Shown: positions 17,305 through 26,288 of the stretch, piece after piece
Layout: each line of letters begins with the position of its first letter
Position numbering within the stretch: position 1 is the stretch's first letter
Origin: CALKZN01 sp050633785
GTDB taxonomy: Bacteria; Pseudomonadota; Gammaproteobacteria; Arenicellales; Arenicellaceae
Assembly (NCBI GenBank): GCA_050633785.1
Contig: JBOEHE010000018.1
Span: 11,616-75,615 of the forward strand
DNA length: 64,000 bases
Reading direction: 5' to 3'
Translations under genes and position numbers: made by a program
The notes under the pieces: model-generated
Databases searched by the model: none
Told to the model about the DNA's origin: nothing
Seen by the model: only the letters and a program-made list of their open reading frames with translations

Positions 17305-17651
17305 ATGAAAACAATAACATTGTATCGCCCAACGGGGCCAAGTGAACTTGAATTGGTTAAAATACGGATTATACCCAGTGGCCACCACGCCTACTTGGAC
17401 AACCAATTTTTTACCCAGTGACTAATGAACAATATGCAAAAGAGATCGCTACTCAGTGGAACATCAAAGACAGCGGTGTGGGTTATGTCACTCGGTTTGA
17501 GGTTGAAAAAAAGTTTATGGACAACTACAGCATTGAGCAGGTGGGAGCTTCTCATCATACGGAATGGTGGATACCTGCCTCTGAACTGGAGGAACTGAAT
17601 CGACATATTGTTGGTAAGATTGAGGTGATAGGTGAGTATAAAAAAACATAA
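17305..17651 (+). pseudogene. ADP-ribosylation/crystallin J1-like protein, one-base frameshift
   Basis: MKTITLYRPTGPSELELVK begins at 17305. After the AAAA run near 17357 the family sequence continues in another frame as TDYTQWPPRLLGQPIFYPV, then NEQYAKEIATQWN, GYVTRFEVEKKF and IPASELEELNRHIVG, ending at 17651. One additional A would restore a ~115-residue protein. The family is small, is often annotated as ADP-ribosylation/crystallin J1, and travels with ADP-ribose genes; its activity is unknown to me. Either a recent frameshift or a homopolymer error. Confidence 0.7.
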
Positions 17652-17655
17652 GAGG

Positions 17656-17678
17656 CCTCTGGTATTTAAAACCAGAGG
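17656..17678. other. Perfect 8-bp hairpin between two operon genes
   Basis: CCTCTGGT and ACCAGAGG around a seven-base loop, just after the stop of the J1-like gene. No T tract follows on the plus strand, so an RNA-processing or attenuation role is more likely than a simple terminator. Confidence 0.5.
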
Positions 17679-17712
17679 TGAGTTGAGCCTTTATGTTAAC
17701 TCTGGCAGAAAA

Positions 17713-18219
17713 GTGAAGTTCCTATTCTTCTGGGGACATCAGAAACCTCAACAGGGAGTGTCAAACAGTTGCTTCAGTCAATGGTATGAGTCCTAATTTG
17801 AGCATGATGGGCAGTCCTTTATGACCGCAGAACATTACATGATGTATGCAAAAGCAAAACTGTTTGGTGATGAGCAAGCAATGGAACGTTTGCTTAAAGC
17901 CAGCAACCCAGGCGAAGCCAAAGCCATAGGACGTCAGGTTCAGGGGTTTGATGAAGAACACTGGCAGCAACATAGATTTGGGATAGTTGTAACGGGGAAT
18001 CTGGCAAAGTTTTCCTATAATGCAGACTTGCAAGAGTATCTATTAAATACGGGCAACAGAGTTCTGGTGGAAGCCAGCCCTGTTGACAGAATATGGGGAA
18101 TTGGAATGGCCGCAGATAATCCAGCAGCTGAAAACCCTGATCGATGGAAGGGTGATAACTTATTAGGGTTTGCCTTGATGCAGGTCCGTGAAGAACTGTT
18201 TACTGGAGAAGATAATTAG
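17713..18219 (+). pseudogene. NADAR (YbiA-like) ADP-ribose-related protein with an in-frame TAA
   Basis: From a GTG at 17713 the frame reads MKFLFFWGHQKPQQGVSNSC, FSQWYES, then TAA at 17794-17796, then FEHDGQSF, MTAEHYMMYAKAKLFGD and onward for 132 residues to 18219. NADAR proteins need the N-terminal FSxW and the TAEHY segments together. As written the gene is interrupted by a nonsense codon, with an internal ATG at 17821 giving a truncated product. NADAR/YbiA enzymes act on N-glycosidic bonds of ADP-ribose-type molecules, including removal of ADP-ribose from guanine. Its stop codon abuts the next ATG directly. Sequencing error, decay or readthrough are all possible. Confidence 0.75.
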
Positions 18220-18732
18220 ATGAGTGCAAAGGTGAATACCATACAAGCTGATATCACCCAGTTGCCAGTTGATGCTGTTGTGAACGCTGCGAACCAGGCC
18301 ATGTGTGGTGGTGGTGGGGTAGATGGGGCTATTCATCGAGCTGCTGGCAAAGGGTTGCTTGAAGAATGTCGCACCATGGGCGGTTGTAAAACCGGCCACG
18401 CGAAAATCACTTCTGCTTATCAACTTCCTGCAAAATATATTATTCATGCAGTAGGCCCAGTCTGGTACGGTGGCCACAAAGGCGAGGCGGAATTGCTTGC
18501 GTCCTGCTACCGTGAGTCCATGAATCTGGCTGCTGATAATGGCATCAGGTCGATTGCCTTTCCTGCTATCAGTTGTGGGGCTTATCGATTTCCCTTGAAT
18601 CAAGCCTGTGAGATAGCGGTTAAAACTGTACTGAATAGTTTGCAGAAACACCAAGGAATAACAGAGGTTATTTTCGCCTGTGTTGACAAAAAAATTGAAC
18701 AGCAGTTAATAAAACAATTGATGTTGAAATGA
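18220..18732 (+). CDS. Macrodomain ADP-ribose hydrolase (MacroD/YmdB type)
   Basis: 170 residues, a single macrodomain. The ADP-ribose-binding segments are clear: IQADITQLPVDAVVNAAN, GGGGVDGAIHRAAG (residues 30-43), and FPAISCGAYRFP. MacroD-type members remove ADP-ribose from acidic side chains and deacetylate O-acetyl-ADP-ribose. It starts immediately after the NADAR stop and its own stop overlaps the following ATG (ATGA), so it is in the middle of a translationally coupled set of ADP-ribose genes. Confidence 0.93.
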   Translation: MSAKVNTIQADITQLPVDAVVNAANQAMCGGGGVDGAIHRAAGKGLLEECRTMGGCKTGHAKITSAYQLPAKYIIHAVGPVWYGGHKGEAELLASCYRESMNLAADNGIRSIAFPAISCGAYRFPLNQACEIAVKTVLNSLQKHQGITEVIFACVDKKIEQQLIKQLMLK

Positions 18733-19644
18733 AACCTCTTCTACAGGATAGAGTTACGGGAGCATTGATCGGTCTGGCTGTGGGTGACGCCGTAGGCACG
18801 ACACTGGAATTTAAGCCCCGAGGAAGTTTCACTCCCATAACCGAGATGACAGGCGGTGGGCCTTTTCGATTAAACAAAGGAGAATGGACAGATGATACTT
18901 CCATGGCTTTGTGTCTTGCGCATAGTTTGTTGCATAAGAAAGGGTTTGATCCGGTCGATCAGATGAATCGATATTGTAATTGGTGGCGAGTTGGCTACAT
19001 GAGCAGCAACGGAAGATGTTTTGATATTGGTGGTACGGTAATGACTGCACTGGATAAGTATCTCGAATTCAAAGATCCTTTCAGTGGTTCGTCTGCCGAA
19101 GACTCCTCTGGGAATGGTTCTTTGATGAGGTTAGCTCCTATTCCAATGTTTTATTCAGGAAATAAGGCTAAAGCCATTGAATTTGCAGGGGAAAGTTCCC
19201 GTACAACACACGGTTCGGCAGAATGTATAGATAGCAGCCGTTTGTTCTCGAGTTTACTTGTTGAAGCGTTTTCCGCGGAATCAAAANNAAAACGAAAGAT
19301 ATCAACCATATTGTCCCCGAGTGATAGATATTGCCAACTTGAAGTTTTTGTCAAACAACTATGAACAACTGACTGGCAGTGGCTATGTTATTGAAAGTTT
19401 AGAGTCTGCTTTGTGGTGTTTTATGCAAGCAGATAATTTTGAGGAAGCTATATTAATGGCAGCCAATATTGGCAATGACGCAGATACTACCGCGGCTATT
19501 TGTGGGCAAATAGCCGGAGCATATTATGGTTTTTCACAGATACCTGAAAAATGGCGGTCCAGCATAACGATGTCAGAAGAAATTCAAACTTGGAGTGAGC
19601 AGTTATTCCATATGGGTAATAAAGCGTTGAAAGCGAAAATTTGA
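18729..19644 (+). CDS. ADP-ribosylglycohydrolase (DraG/ARH family), frame broken at an N gap
   Basis: About 300 residues. N-terminal GALIGLAVGDAVGTTLEF and WTDDTSMALCLAHSLL carry metal-binding acidic residues. NGSLMRLAPIP follows, and after the gap GSGYVIESLESALWCF and NIGNDADTTAAICGQIAGAYYG supply the second metal-binding set. Two N bases at 19287-19288 separate the halves; reading resumes in another frame as YCPRVIDIANLKFL. All family hallmarks are present on both sides, so I treat it as one gene with an assembly gap. It would remove ADP-ribose from arginine, serine or DNA depending on subgroup. Last gene of the operon. Confidence 0.87.
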
Positions 19645-19741
19645 AACGATTAAATCTCGGCATATGAATTGTTATTGTTTTTAGGGAAACTAATAGCAAT
19701 GTATATGAACGGCTATGCCCACAGCCTGTCTTAGAACTAAG

Positions 19742-20137
19742 CTATTGTTCCGGTATCCGCACAATGGCTTTGACTTCAAACACGAATGGTTCGGCTAATG
19801 CGGCAACGCCGATAGCGGTCCAGTTTGGGGTGTTGTTTATTCCAAAAAACTGGTCTCGCACTGGCCGCGCCAGAGAGGAGTGTTCTGGGTAGTTGGTGTA
19901 AAAGGCGGTCAGGTCGACGACATCATCGAAGCTGGCTCCAACGGATTCCAGAATGCTGCCCATGTTGATGAAGGCCTGTTCCATCTGTGCAGATGGATCG
20001 GTGGGAATGGTGCCATCAGATTTGATGCCGACTTGGCCACCGATAAACAGGAAATCGCCTGACAGAACTGCGGGAGAAAATCCCCAGGCATCGTAGCTTT
20101 GTTTGAGTAGTGAAGGGTTCACTGGAGTGCGTGTCAT
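19742..20137 (-). CDS. RidA/YjgF-family protein
   Basis: About 131 residues from MTRTPVNPSLLKQSYDAWGF. The RidA family is trimeric and deaminates reactive enamine/imine intermediates or binds small ligands. SGDFLFIGGQVGI and the C-terminal EPFVFEVKAIVRIP are family features. In the classical motif an arginine near the third strand is needed; I did not verify it. The frame extends upstream to 20212, but MTR-PVNP is the usual family start. Divergent from a LysR regulator, which may control it. Confidence 0.85.
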   Translation of the reverse strand: MTRTPVNPSLLKQSYDAWGFSPAVLSGDFLFIGGQVGIKSDGTIPTDPSAQMEQAFINMGSILESVGASFDDVVDLTAFYTNYPEHSSLARPVRDQFFGINNTPNWTAIGVAALAEPFVFEVKAIVRIPEQ

Positions 20138-20299
20138 ATTGATCCGGGCTTTGGGTAAGCCTTTGTTGGTTGATGGTGCGAAGAGTGTATCGAGGAGGAG
20201 GATCTGCGACAAACGAGAGTTTCTGCTGCATTGACTTAGAAAATCTATGCCTTAAAATGGCGCAACCCTTTCCACTTTTTAGAAACTGACTCCTAATAC

Positions 20300-20896
20300 A
20301 TGACCTATCGATTACCATCCTTGAATGGCTTGCGGGCCTTTGAAGCGTCCGCTCGACATTTGAGTTTCAAACATGCCGCTACTGAGCTGTGTGTGACGGC
20401 CGGTGCGGTCAGCCAGCAAGTGAAAGCACTGGAAGCCTCGCTTGGCGTTGAGTTGTTTCGACGGTTGCCTCGAGGTTTGTTGTTAACAACAGAAGGCGAA
20501 GACTATCTGCAGCCCATCAGCGATGCTTTTCGGCAGATTTCGCGCGCCACGGATGAGGTCTCAACCACGCTGAAGAGTCGCGAGTTTCGTCTGGGCATTT
20601 CCCCATCCCTAGGGGCTGACTTTTTCAAGGCTATCAGTGAGCTGAGAGATGTCAAGACTCAAGGCCCGGTGGCGCTTGTCAGTGAAGCCAGTGATCCGGC
20701 TTTGTTATTGGATGGCAGTTTAGACGCCTTGCTTCGTTCCCCCATCAAATCCCACCCAGGCTTGCATCTGGATCAGTTGGAATTGGTCAGCTCAGGCAAT
20801 AAACAAACAGTCACTCTTGCTTTGATTCCTGGAACCGCCGGGTGTCGAGAGCATCAATTATTGCTCAAGGCTCTGGACGATATGACATCAGAGTGA
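20300..20896 (+). CDS. Short GcvA-type LysR regulator
   Basis: 198 residues, about two thirds of normal length. The N-terminal winged helix is typical of GcvA-like LysR proteins (LPSLNGLRAFEASARHLSFK, TAGAVSQQVKALEASLGVELF). The ligand-binding part starts (LGISPSLGADFFKAISEL) but is much reduced and ends at MTSE. Either a naturally short variant or a deletion derivative. It diverges from ridA with about 160 bases between their starts. Confidence 0.8.
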   Translation: MTYRLPSLNGLRAFEASARHLSFKHAATELCVTAGAVSQQVKALEASLGVELFRRLPRGLLLTTEGEDYLQPISDAFRQISRATDEVSTTLKSREFRLGISPSLGADFFKAISELRDVKTQGPVALVSEASDPALLLDGSLDALLRSPIKSHPGLHLDQLELVSSGNKQTVTLALIPGTAGCREHQLLLKALDDMTSE

Positions 20897-20955
20897 TGCA
20901 ATATCTGCCGACGATGAACTTTTTATCTTAGACTCTTTTACGTGACCGGATAGCC

Positions 20956-22128
20956 ATGAAATTTCTGCACACCTCGGATTGGCATATTGGCCGCCAATTG
21001 CACAATCAGTCCTTATTGGATGATCAAGCCCATGTTCTGGAGCAAATCGTTGCGCTTGCACGAGAACATAAGGTTGATGCAGTGGTGGTTGCCGGTGATA
21101 TTTATGACCGCTCCGTGCCACCAACAACAGCAGTTGATTTATTGAATGCGGTGTTGAGCCGTTTGGTTGATGAGTTGGGCATCAGTGTGTTGATGATTGC
21201 GGGCAACCACGACAGTCATTCGCGTCTGGGCTTTGCTGCTGCACAGATGGAGTCCAGTGGCTTGCATATTGTTGGGCCATTGAATGACAGCCTTGAACCG
21301 ATTGTGCTCAGTGGTCAGCAGGGTGATGCGGCATTCTTTTTGATTCCCTATGTTGAACCGGTTCTGGTCAAGAATGTCTATGGCGATGCAGCTGCGGATA
21401 TTGTGACACACCAGGATGCAATGGCCTTTTTGCTGGAACAGGTGCGGGCTTGTGATGTGAAGGGGTTACCCAAAGTGATCGTTGCCCATTGCTTTCTTGA
21501 TGGTGCGGATGAGTCTGAGTCGGAACGGCCTTTAAGCATTGGCGGGGCGGACAGAATCAGCCCGACATTGTTTGACGATTTTGCTTATGCTGCTCTGGGG
21601 CATTTGCATGGACCGCAATACAAAGGGGCGGAACATATTCGTTATTCGGGTTCAATTTTGAAATACTCGTTCAGTGAAGTGAGCCAGAAAAAGTCGGTAA
21701 CTCTGGTTGATATGATTGACCTTGACGAGTCCGACAAAGCTAAGATTTCCTTGTTGCCATTGAAGCCCATTCGTGACCTTAGAATAGTTGAAGGCATGTT
21801 GGACGATATTCAGTTGAATGCGGCAAGCGATGTCAATGCGGATGATTACTTGATGGTGCGGCTGCTGGATAAACAAGCCATTCTTGACCCGATCGGTAAG
21901 CTGCGTTCGGTGTACAAAAATGTATTGCATCTGGAACGAACCGGTTTGCTGGCTGAACGTGATGAAGCCACTTTGACTCCCGTTAATTTGCAGCAAAGTG
22001 AAATGGATATGTTCCACAGTTTTTTTGAACAAGTGACTGGCGATACACTCAATGAACAGCAGCAGGATGTCGTGAAAACGGTGATCGAGGATTTGTACAA
22101 AGATCTTTCAACAGGCAAAACACAATGA
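20956..22128 (+). CDS. sbcD: SbcD nuclease subunit
   Basis: 390 residues, calcineurin-like phosphoesterase with all nuclease motifs: DWHIG near the start, VAGDIYDRSVPP, AGNHDSHSRLG, VAHCF and ALGHLHGPQ. SbcCD (the bacterial Mre11-Rad50) cleaves hairpins, palindromes and protein-blocked DNA ends. The stop overlaps the sbcC start (ATGA). Confidence 0.95.
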   Translation: MKFLHTSDWHIGRQLHNQSLLDDQAHVLEQIVALAREHKVDAVVVAGDIYDRSVPPTTAVDLLNAVLSRLVDELGISVLMIAGNHDSHSRLGFAAAQMESSGLHIVGPLNDSLEPIVLSGQQGDAAFFLIPYVEPVLVKNVYGDAAADIVTHQDAMAFLLEQVRACDVKGLPKVIVAHCFLDGADESESERPLSIGGADRISPTLFDDFAYAALGHLHGPQYKGAEHIRYSGSILKYSFSEVSQKKSVTLVDMIDLDESDKAKISLLPLKPIRDLRIVEGMLDDIQLNAASDVNADDYLMVRLLDKQAILDPIGKLRSVYKNVLHLERTGLLAERDEATLTPVNLQQSEMDMFHSFFEQVTGDTLNEQQQDVVKTVIEDLYKDLSTGKTQ

Positions 22129-25100
22129 AACCTCTGAAGCTGACCATGAGCGCTTTTGGGCCATTCTCTGCAACCGAAGAGGTGGATTTTACCCGCTTGG
22201 GTGAGTCTCCCTTGTTTCTGATTAACGGTCCCACAGGGGCTGGCAAGACCAGCCTNNTTGGATGCCATGTGCTATGCGCTCTATGGCAAAACCACTGGGG
22301 ATGAACGCGAAGCCTCGCAAATGCGCTGTGATTCTGCCAAAGACACCGTGTTGACAGAAGTCATTTTTGAGTTCAGTTTAGGTGACAGTCGGTATCGCAT
22401 ACGCCGGGTTCCTGAACAAACCCGGCAGAAAAGTGTCGGAGAAGGTACGACCAGCCAGAAAACAGAAGCTCAGTTATACCGCTTGGAGGGTGATGATGGT
22501 GAGAAAGAGACGTTGATTGTTGCCAAAAAGGTGAAAGAAGCGACTGATGAAATAAAACGCTTAACCGGTCTGCATGTCGATCAGTTCCGACAGGTTATGG
22601 TGTTGCCACAAGGCAAGTTCCGTCAATTGCTGATGGCTGATTCTCATGAACGGGAAAAAATTTTCAGTCAATTGTTTCAAACCCATCGCTATCGACACAT
22701 CGAAGAACGCTTGAAAGCTCAGGCAGCAACGATACGTCAGAATGTGCGTGAACAACGGGATATTAAACGAGGAATTCTTGAAAACAGTGAACTTGATGAT
22801 GATACCGACATCACTGAACTTATTGCTGAGGCAACAAAAGAATTGCAAGCNNGCAACAAACCTCAAACAGGAATTGGCGCAGGCCAACACTAAAGCAACG
22901 CAGGCACTTGAAACTGCCAGAAATCAACAGGTTGACTTTGCGGCACTGGCTGAGCTTCGTGAGGTTGAAACGGGCTTAAACCAACAAAAACACAGCATTG
23001 AACAGCACAAAGAGATGCTGGGTCTGGCACAACAAGCCGAACAGTTCAGTTCAATTCTCAATAAGTTTGACGAGCGCAAACAAGAGCTTAATATAGCTCA
23101 GGATCAATTCAAGGCGGCAGAGTCTGAAGCCGAATCAGCCCAGCTTGAGTTGGATAAATGCCTTGAACAGCATAATACCCTGGGAGATATCAAACGCTCT
23201 CTGACACAACAGCAGCGCAAACTTGAATTGATGGAAGGCCTGAAGCCTCAGCTCGAACAGTTATCCGCATTGCGCCAGGAAGTGGCATCCGTGTTGTCCA
23301 GCACTGACACTGCCCAAACAGCGGTTGATACGGCAGAACAACAATTGAAAATGCTTGGTGAACAACAGCAATCAACCCAGCTTAAAGTCACTGAGTTGAA
23401 ACAACAACTTGAAGACGTACCTGATGTGTTGCATGTTCAACATGAACTGAGTGATGTAGTCAATCTTTACCAGCAGTGGAACAATAAATCCTCGGACTGG
23501 CATGCAGCTCAAGCCCAACTGACCCAAAATGCTTCCAGAGGAAAAGAACTGGCCGATGCGCATAAGGCTCATCAGGAGCGGGCTAATCGAATGCAGTTGT
23601 CCTGGCATCAGGGNNCAGGCAGCCATTCTGGCAGCTGAGCTTCAACAGGGACAGGCGTGTCCTGTCTGTGGCAGTCATGAGCACCCAAACCCGGCTCAAG
23701 GTTCGGAGGCGCTTCCTTGCGAAGCTGATTTACAGCAGGCTGGACTGGCTGAAGAACAGGCGCGTTTGGCCTTGGAGACAGCGAGAGTGAATTATGCCGC
23801 GTTGCAGCAAAAAAATGATGAAATGCAATTGCAGGCGGATGAACTTAAAGCCCGTTTGGGCGAGGCGGCGTCTCTCCCGTTAGCAGAACTTGAGCATCAA
23901 TTGAGTGTTGTAACGGCTAAACTGAACCACCTTGAAACGGTTAAAGTTGAGTATGCTCAATTAGAGTTGGCCAGTAGCGACCACCAGAAGGCCATTGACA
24001 AGCAGATGCGTTTAGTAGAACAGGCAAAAACAGAACAACAAACACTGGGCATGACTTTGTCGTCGTTGAAAGGAAAACTTGAAGCTGCGGAGCAGCAAGT
24101 GCCTGCCGAGTATACTGACATCACGGTACTTAACGATGCGATCAATGGGGCATTGACTCAAAAGAACAGGATCGAACAGCAAATAGTACAGATCGAACAA
24201 CACTATCAATCAGCAGGCCAACGCTGTTCAGCGGCATTGGCTGCAGTGCAAGCGAAACAACAGCGTTTGAGTGAGGCTGATACGATCGTAGCGCAGACAC
24301 AAGAAACTCTGGATGAACAATTAAGTTCGTCTGTGTTTGTCAGCGTTGAAGCCGTTCAGCAGGCTCAACTAACACCAGAAGACTTTACTTCCTTGAAACA
24401 GTCTGTTGAGGCTTACGACCTTCAATATCAGGAAAATCAGGTTCGAATACAACAATTGCAGCAAAAGCTGAAAGACAAGCCTGAACCGGAGATATCGAGT
24501 TATGAAGACGCTCTGCATAAGGCGAATGAAAGCTATCAAACAGCCGAGAGTGATTGGCAGAACAAGCAAAGTCGTTATGACCGTCTGGAGCAAACGAGAA
24601 CGCTGTTGCAAGAGGCTGATGAACGTCGTGGGGCGCTTGATCAGGAATATGCGGTTATCGGCACTTTGGCCGATGTGGCTAATGGACAAACCGGCAATAA
24701 AATCAGTTTGCAACGTTTTGTCCTGACAGTATTGTTGGATGATGTGTTGCTGGTTGCCGGAGAACACCTGAAATTAATGAGCAAAGGGCGCTATCGCTTG
24801 CACAGAAAACAGGATAAGGCCAAAGGCGGAAAAGCCTCGGGTCTGGAGCTTGAAGTTGAAGATTCTTATACCTCAAAATCAAGGCCAATCGCCACTTTAA
24901 GTGGAGGTGAAAGTTTTATGGCTGCCTTAGCAATGGCATTGGGCCTGTCGGATGTGGTGCAGGCTCATGCCGGAGGTATCAAACTGGACACCTTGTTTAT
25001 CGATGAAGGCTTTGGCAGTCTNNTGATTGACCTGCAGTCGGCGGGCAGAATGGTGGGTGTTATCTCTCATGTGTCCGAGCTGAAAGAACAAATAGGCTTG

Positions 25101-25157
25101 AGGCTCGATATTCACAAGACTCCGCATGGCAGCAAAACGGAATTGGTTTTGCCTTAG
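22125..25157 (+). CDS. sbcC: SbcC ATPase subunit, interrupted at four N placeholders
   Basis: About 1010 residues, the SMC-like partner of SbcD. Starts MKPLKLTMSAFGPF with Walker A GPTGAGKTSL; long coiled-coil arms carry the zinc hook CPVCGSHEHP; the C-terminal ATPase half has TLSGGESFMAALAMALGLSD and LFIDEGFG. Two-base N placeholders sit at 22256, 22851, 23614 and 25022. At the first three, removing one base restores the frame exactly, so a single placeholder base is surplus. At the fourth about 17 residues that normally follow DEGFGSL are absent although the frame is kept. Read as one intact gene with assembly flaws. Confidence 0.9.
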
Positions 25158-25175
25158 GCCATGCATGGCCTAAGG
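25152..25175. terminator. Perfect 24-bp palindrome between convergent genes
   Basis: The 12-base half CCTTAGGCCATG is followed at once by its reverse complement. It overlaps the sbcC stop and lies 25 bases before the end of the opposing gene, so a bidirectional terminator is likely, although no long T tract flanks it. Confidence 0.55.
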
Positions 25176-25200
25176 GGCAACCATAGTTTTCAAATTGTCT

Positions 25201-25998
25201 TCAAGGTTTTGACACTGCGGCATACAGCCGGCTGGCAGATGCTTTTTCATTCATGTCGATCACTAATTTCAATATTTCAGAGATTGCTTTATTTAACCCG
25301 TTATCTATTTCAGAGGGTTGTGCATTTGTGAATGCATCAATAAACATATCTGTTGAGTTTTTTCTGCCTGATTTTATTTGTTCAGCAATAGATGTCAGTG
25401 TTTCCTGAATCTCAATTATTGCATTGAGATCGACACTGGAGTTTGCCTCAATTTTTGTTATGTCCGGTGAATTATGGCTGTCACCCAGGTTTAAAACAGC
25501 AGTCTGAGCAAAAGGCTGCAGTTCTTTACTTGGTTTTGGATGAGCACCAATTCTTTTGTTTGTCTCTGCCAGACAGCTACGTTCGTAACGGTGGTAGTGT
25601 ATGAAAGTATCTAAGTCATTTACCACCTTAAGCAATTGCTTCTGGGATTTCTTTAAGTGCTTTTTATAAGGTTTTTCTTCCCAGAAATTCGCACAAGCCT
25701 GTTCCAATTGGCTCAAGGATACGAAAATACCCGAGACTGATGTTGAAAGTGCAGAACCAGCTTCGGCACCAGAAACAACCATGTGAGTCCATAGAGTTTC
25801 AGAGTCCAGGCTTTGTGCCATTTGATCTATATCTGAATCCGTGTCAGTGTCATCGGGTTCTGGAATATCTCGGTCAGTATCAGTTCCACCTTCTTCATCA
25901 TCTCCGCCACCACCTTCAGGTTGTCCCGGAGTCGGTGGGTCTGGGTAAGGATTTTCAATAGGGATTTCGGGAGCTATAGGGTTGAAGATAAAAACCAT
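25201..25998 (-). CDS. Unknown protein with acidic proline/glycine-rich N-terminus
   Basis: 265 residues. Residues 1-60 are low complexity (PDPPTPGQPEGGGGDDEEGG and a run of Asp/Thr), with no signal peptide. The remainder is helical with a basic patch (KPYKKHLKKSQKQLLKVVND) and amphipathic C-terminal helices. I recognise no family. A disordered leader without a Sec signal, and proximity to secretion genes, would suit a type III-secreted protein, but that is a guess. It is convergent with sbcC and separated by about 290 featureless bases from the subtilase gene. Confidence 0.6.
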   Translation of the reverse strand: MVFIFNPIAPEIPIENPYPDPPTPGQPEGGGGDDEEGGTDTDRDIPEPDDTDTDSDIDQMAQSLDSETLWTHMVVSGAEAGSALSTSVSGIFVSLSQLEQACANFWEEKPYKKHLKKSQKQLLKVVNDLDTFIHYHRYERSCLAETNKRIGAHPKPSKELQPFAQTAVLNLGDSHNSPDITKIEANSSVDLNAIIEIQETLTSIAEQIKSGRKNSTDMFIDAFTNAQPSEIDNGLNKAISEILKLVIDMNEKASASRLYAAVSKP

Positions 25999-26288
25999 TG
26001 TTAGTTACCATTGAATAGTTGATGTTAGAAAAAAACGGCCACTTCTGGTAATGCATTGTCCTGACAGCGAAATTACACCGGTTTTCCTGAGGTCGCAATC
26101 AATAGTTAGTTGCATATTCAACTACAGCTCAACTACAGCACCCCTGTTTTAATTCTGTTGTCTGAAGATGTTTTGTCTTTAGATACACTGAAACCGATTC
26201 AATCTGTCCTGTCGATAAATGGGTTTAACAGCCCGATTCTGTTGAGAAAAAGAGGTGTTATGTCAGCTATGTCAGCTTGTACCTGGTA

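Noticed and set aside
20137..20212. Upstream extension of RidA
   Set aside because: MTR-PVNP is the usual family start and the extension has no homology or ribosome site.
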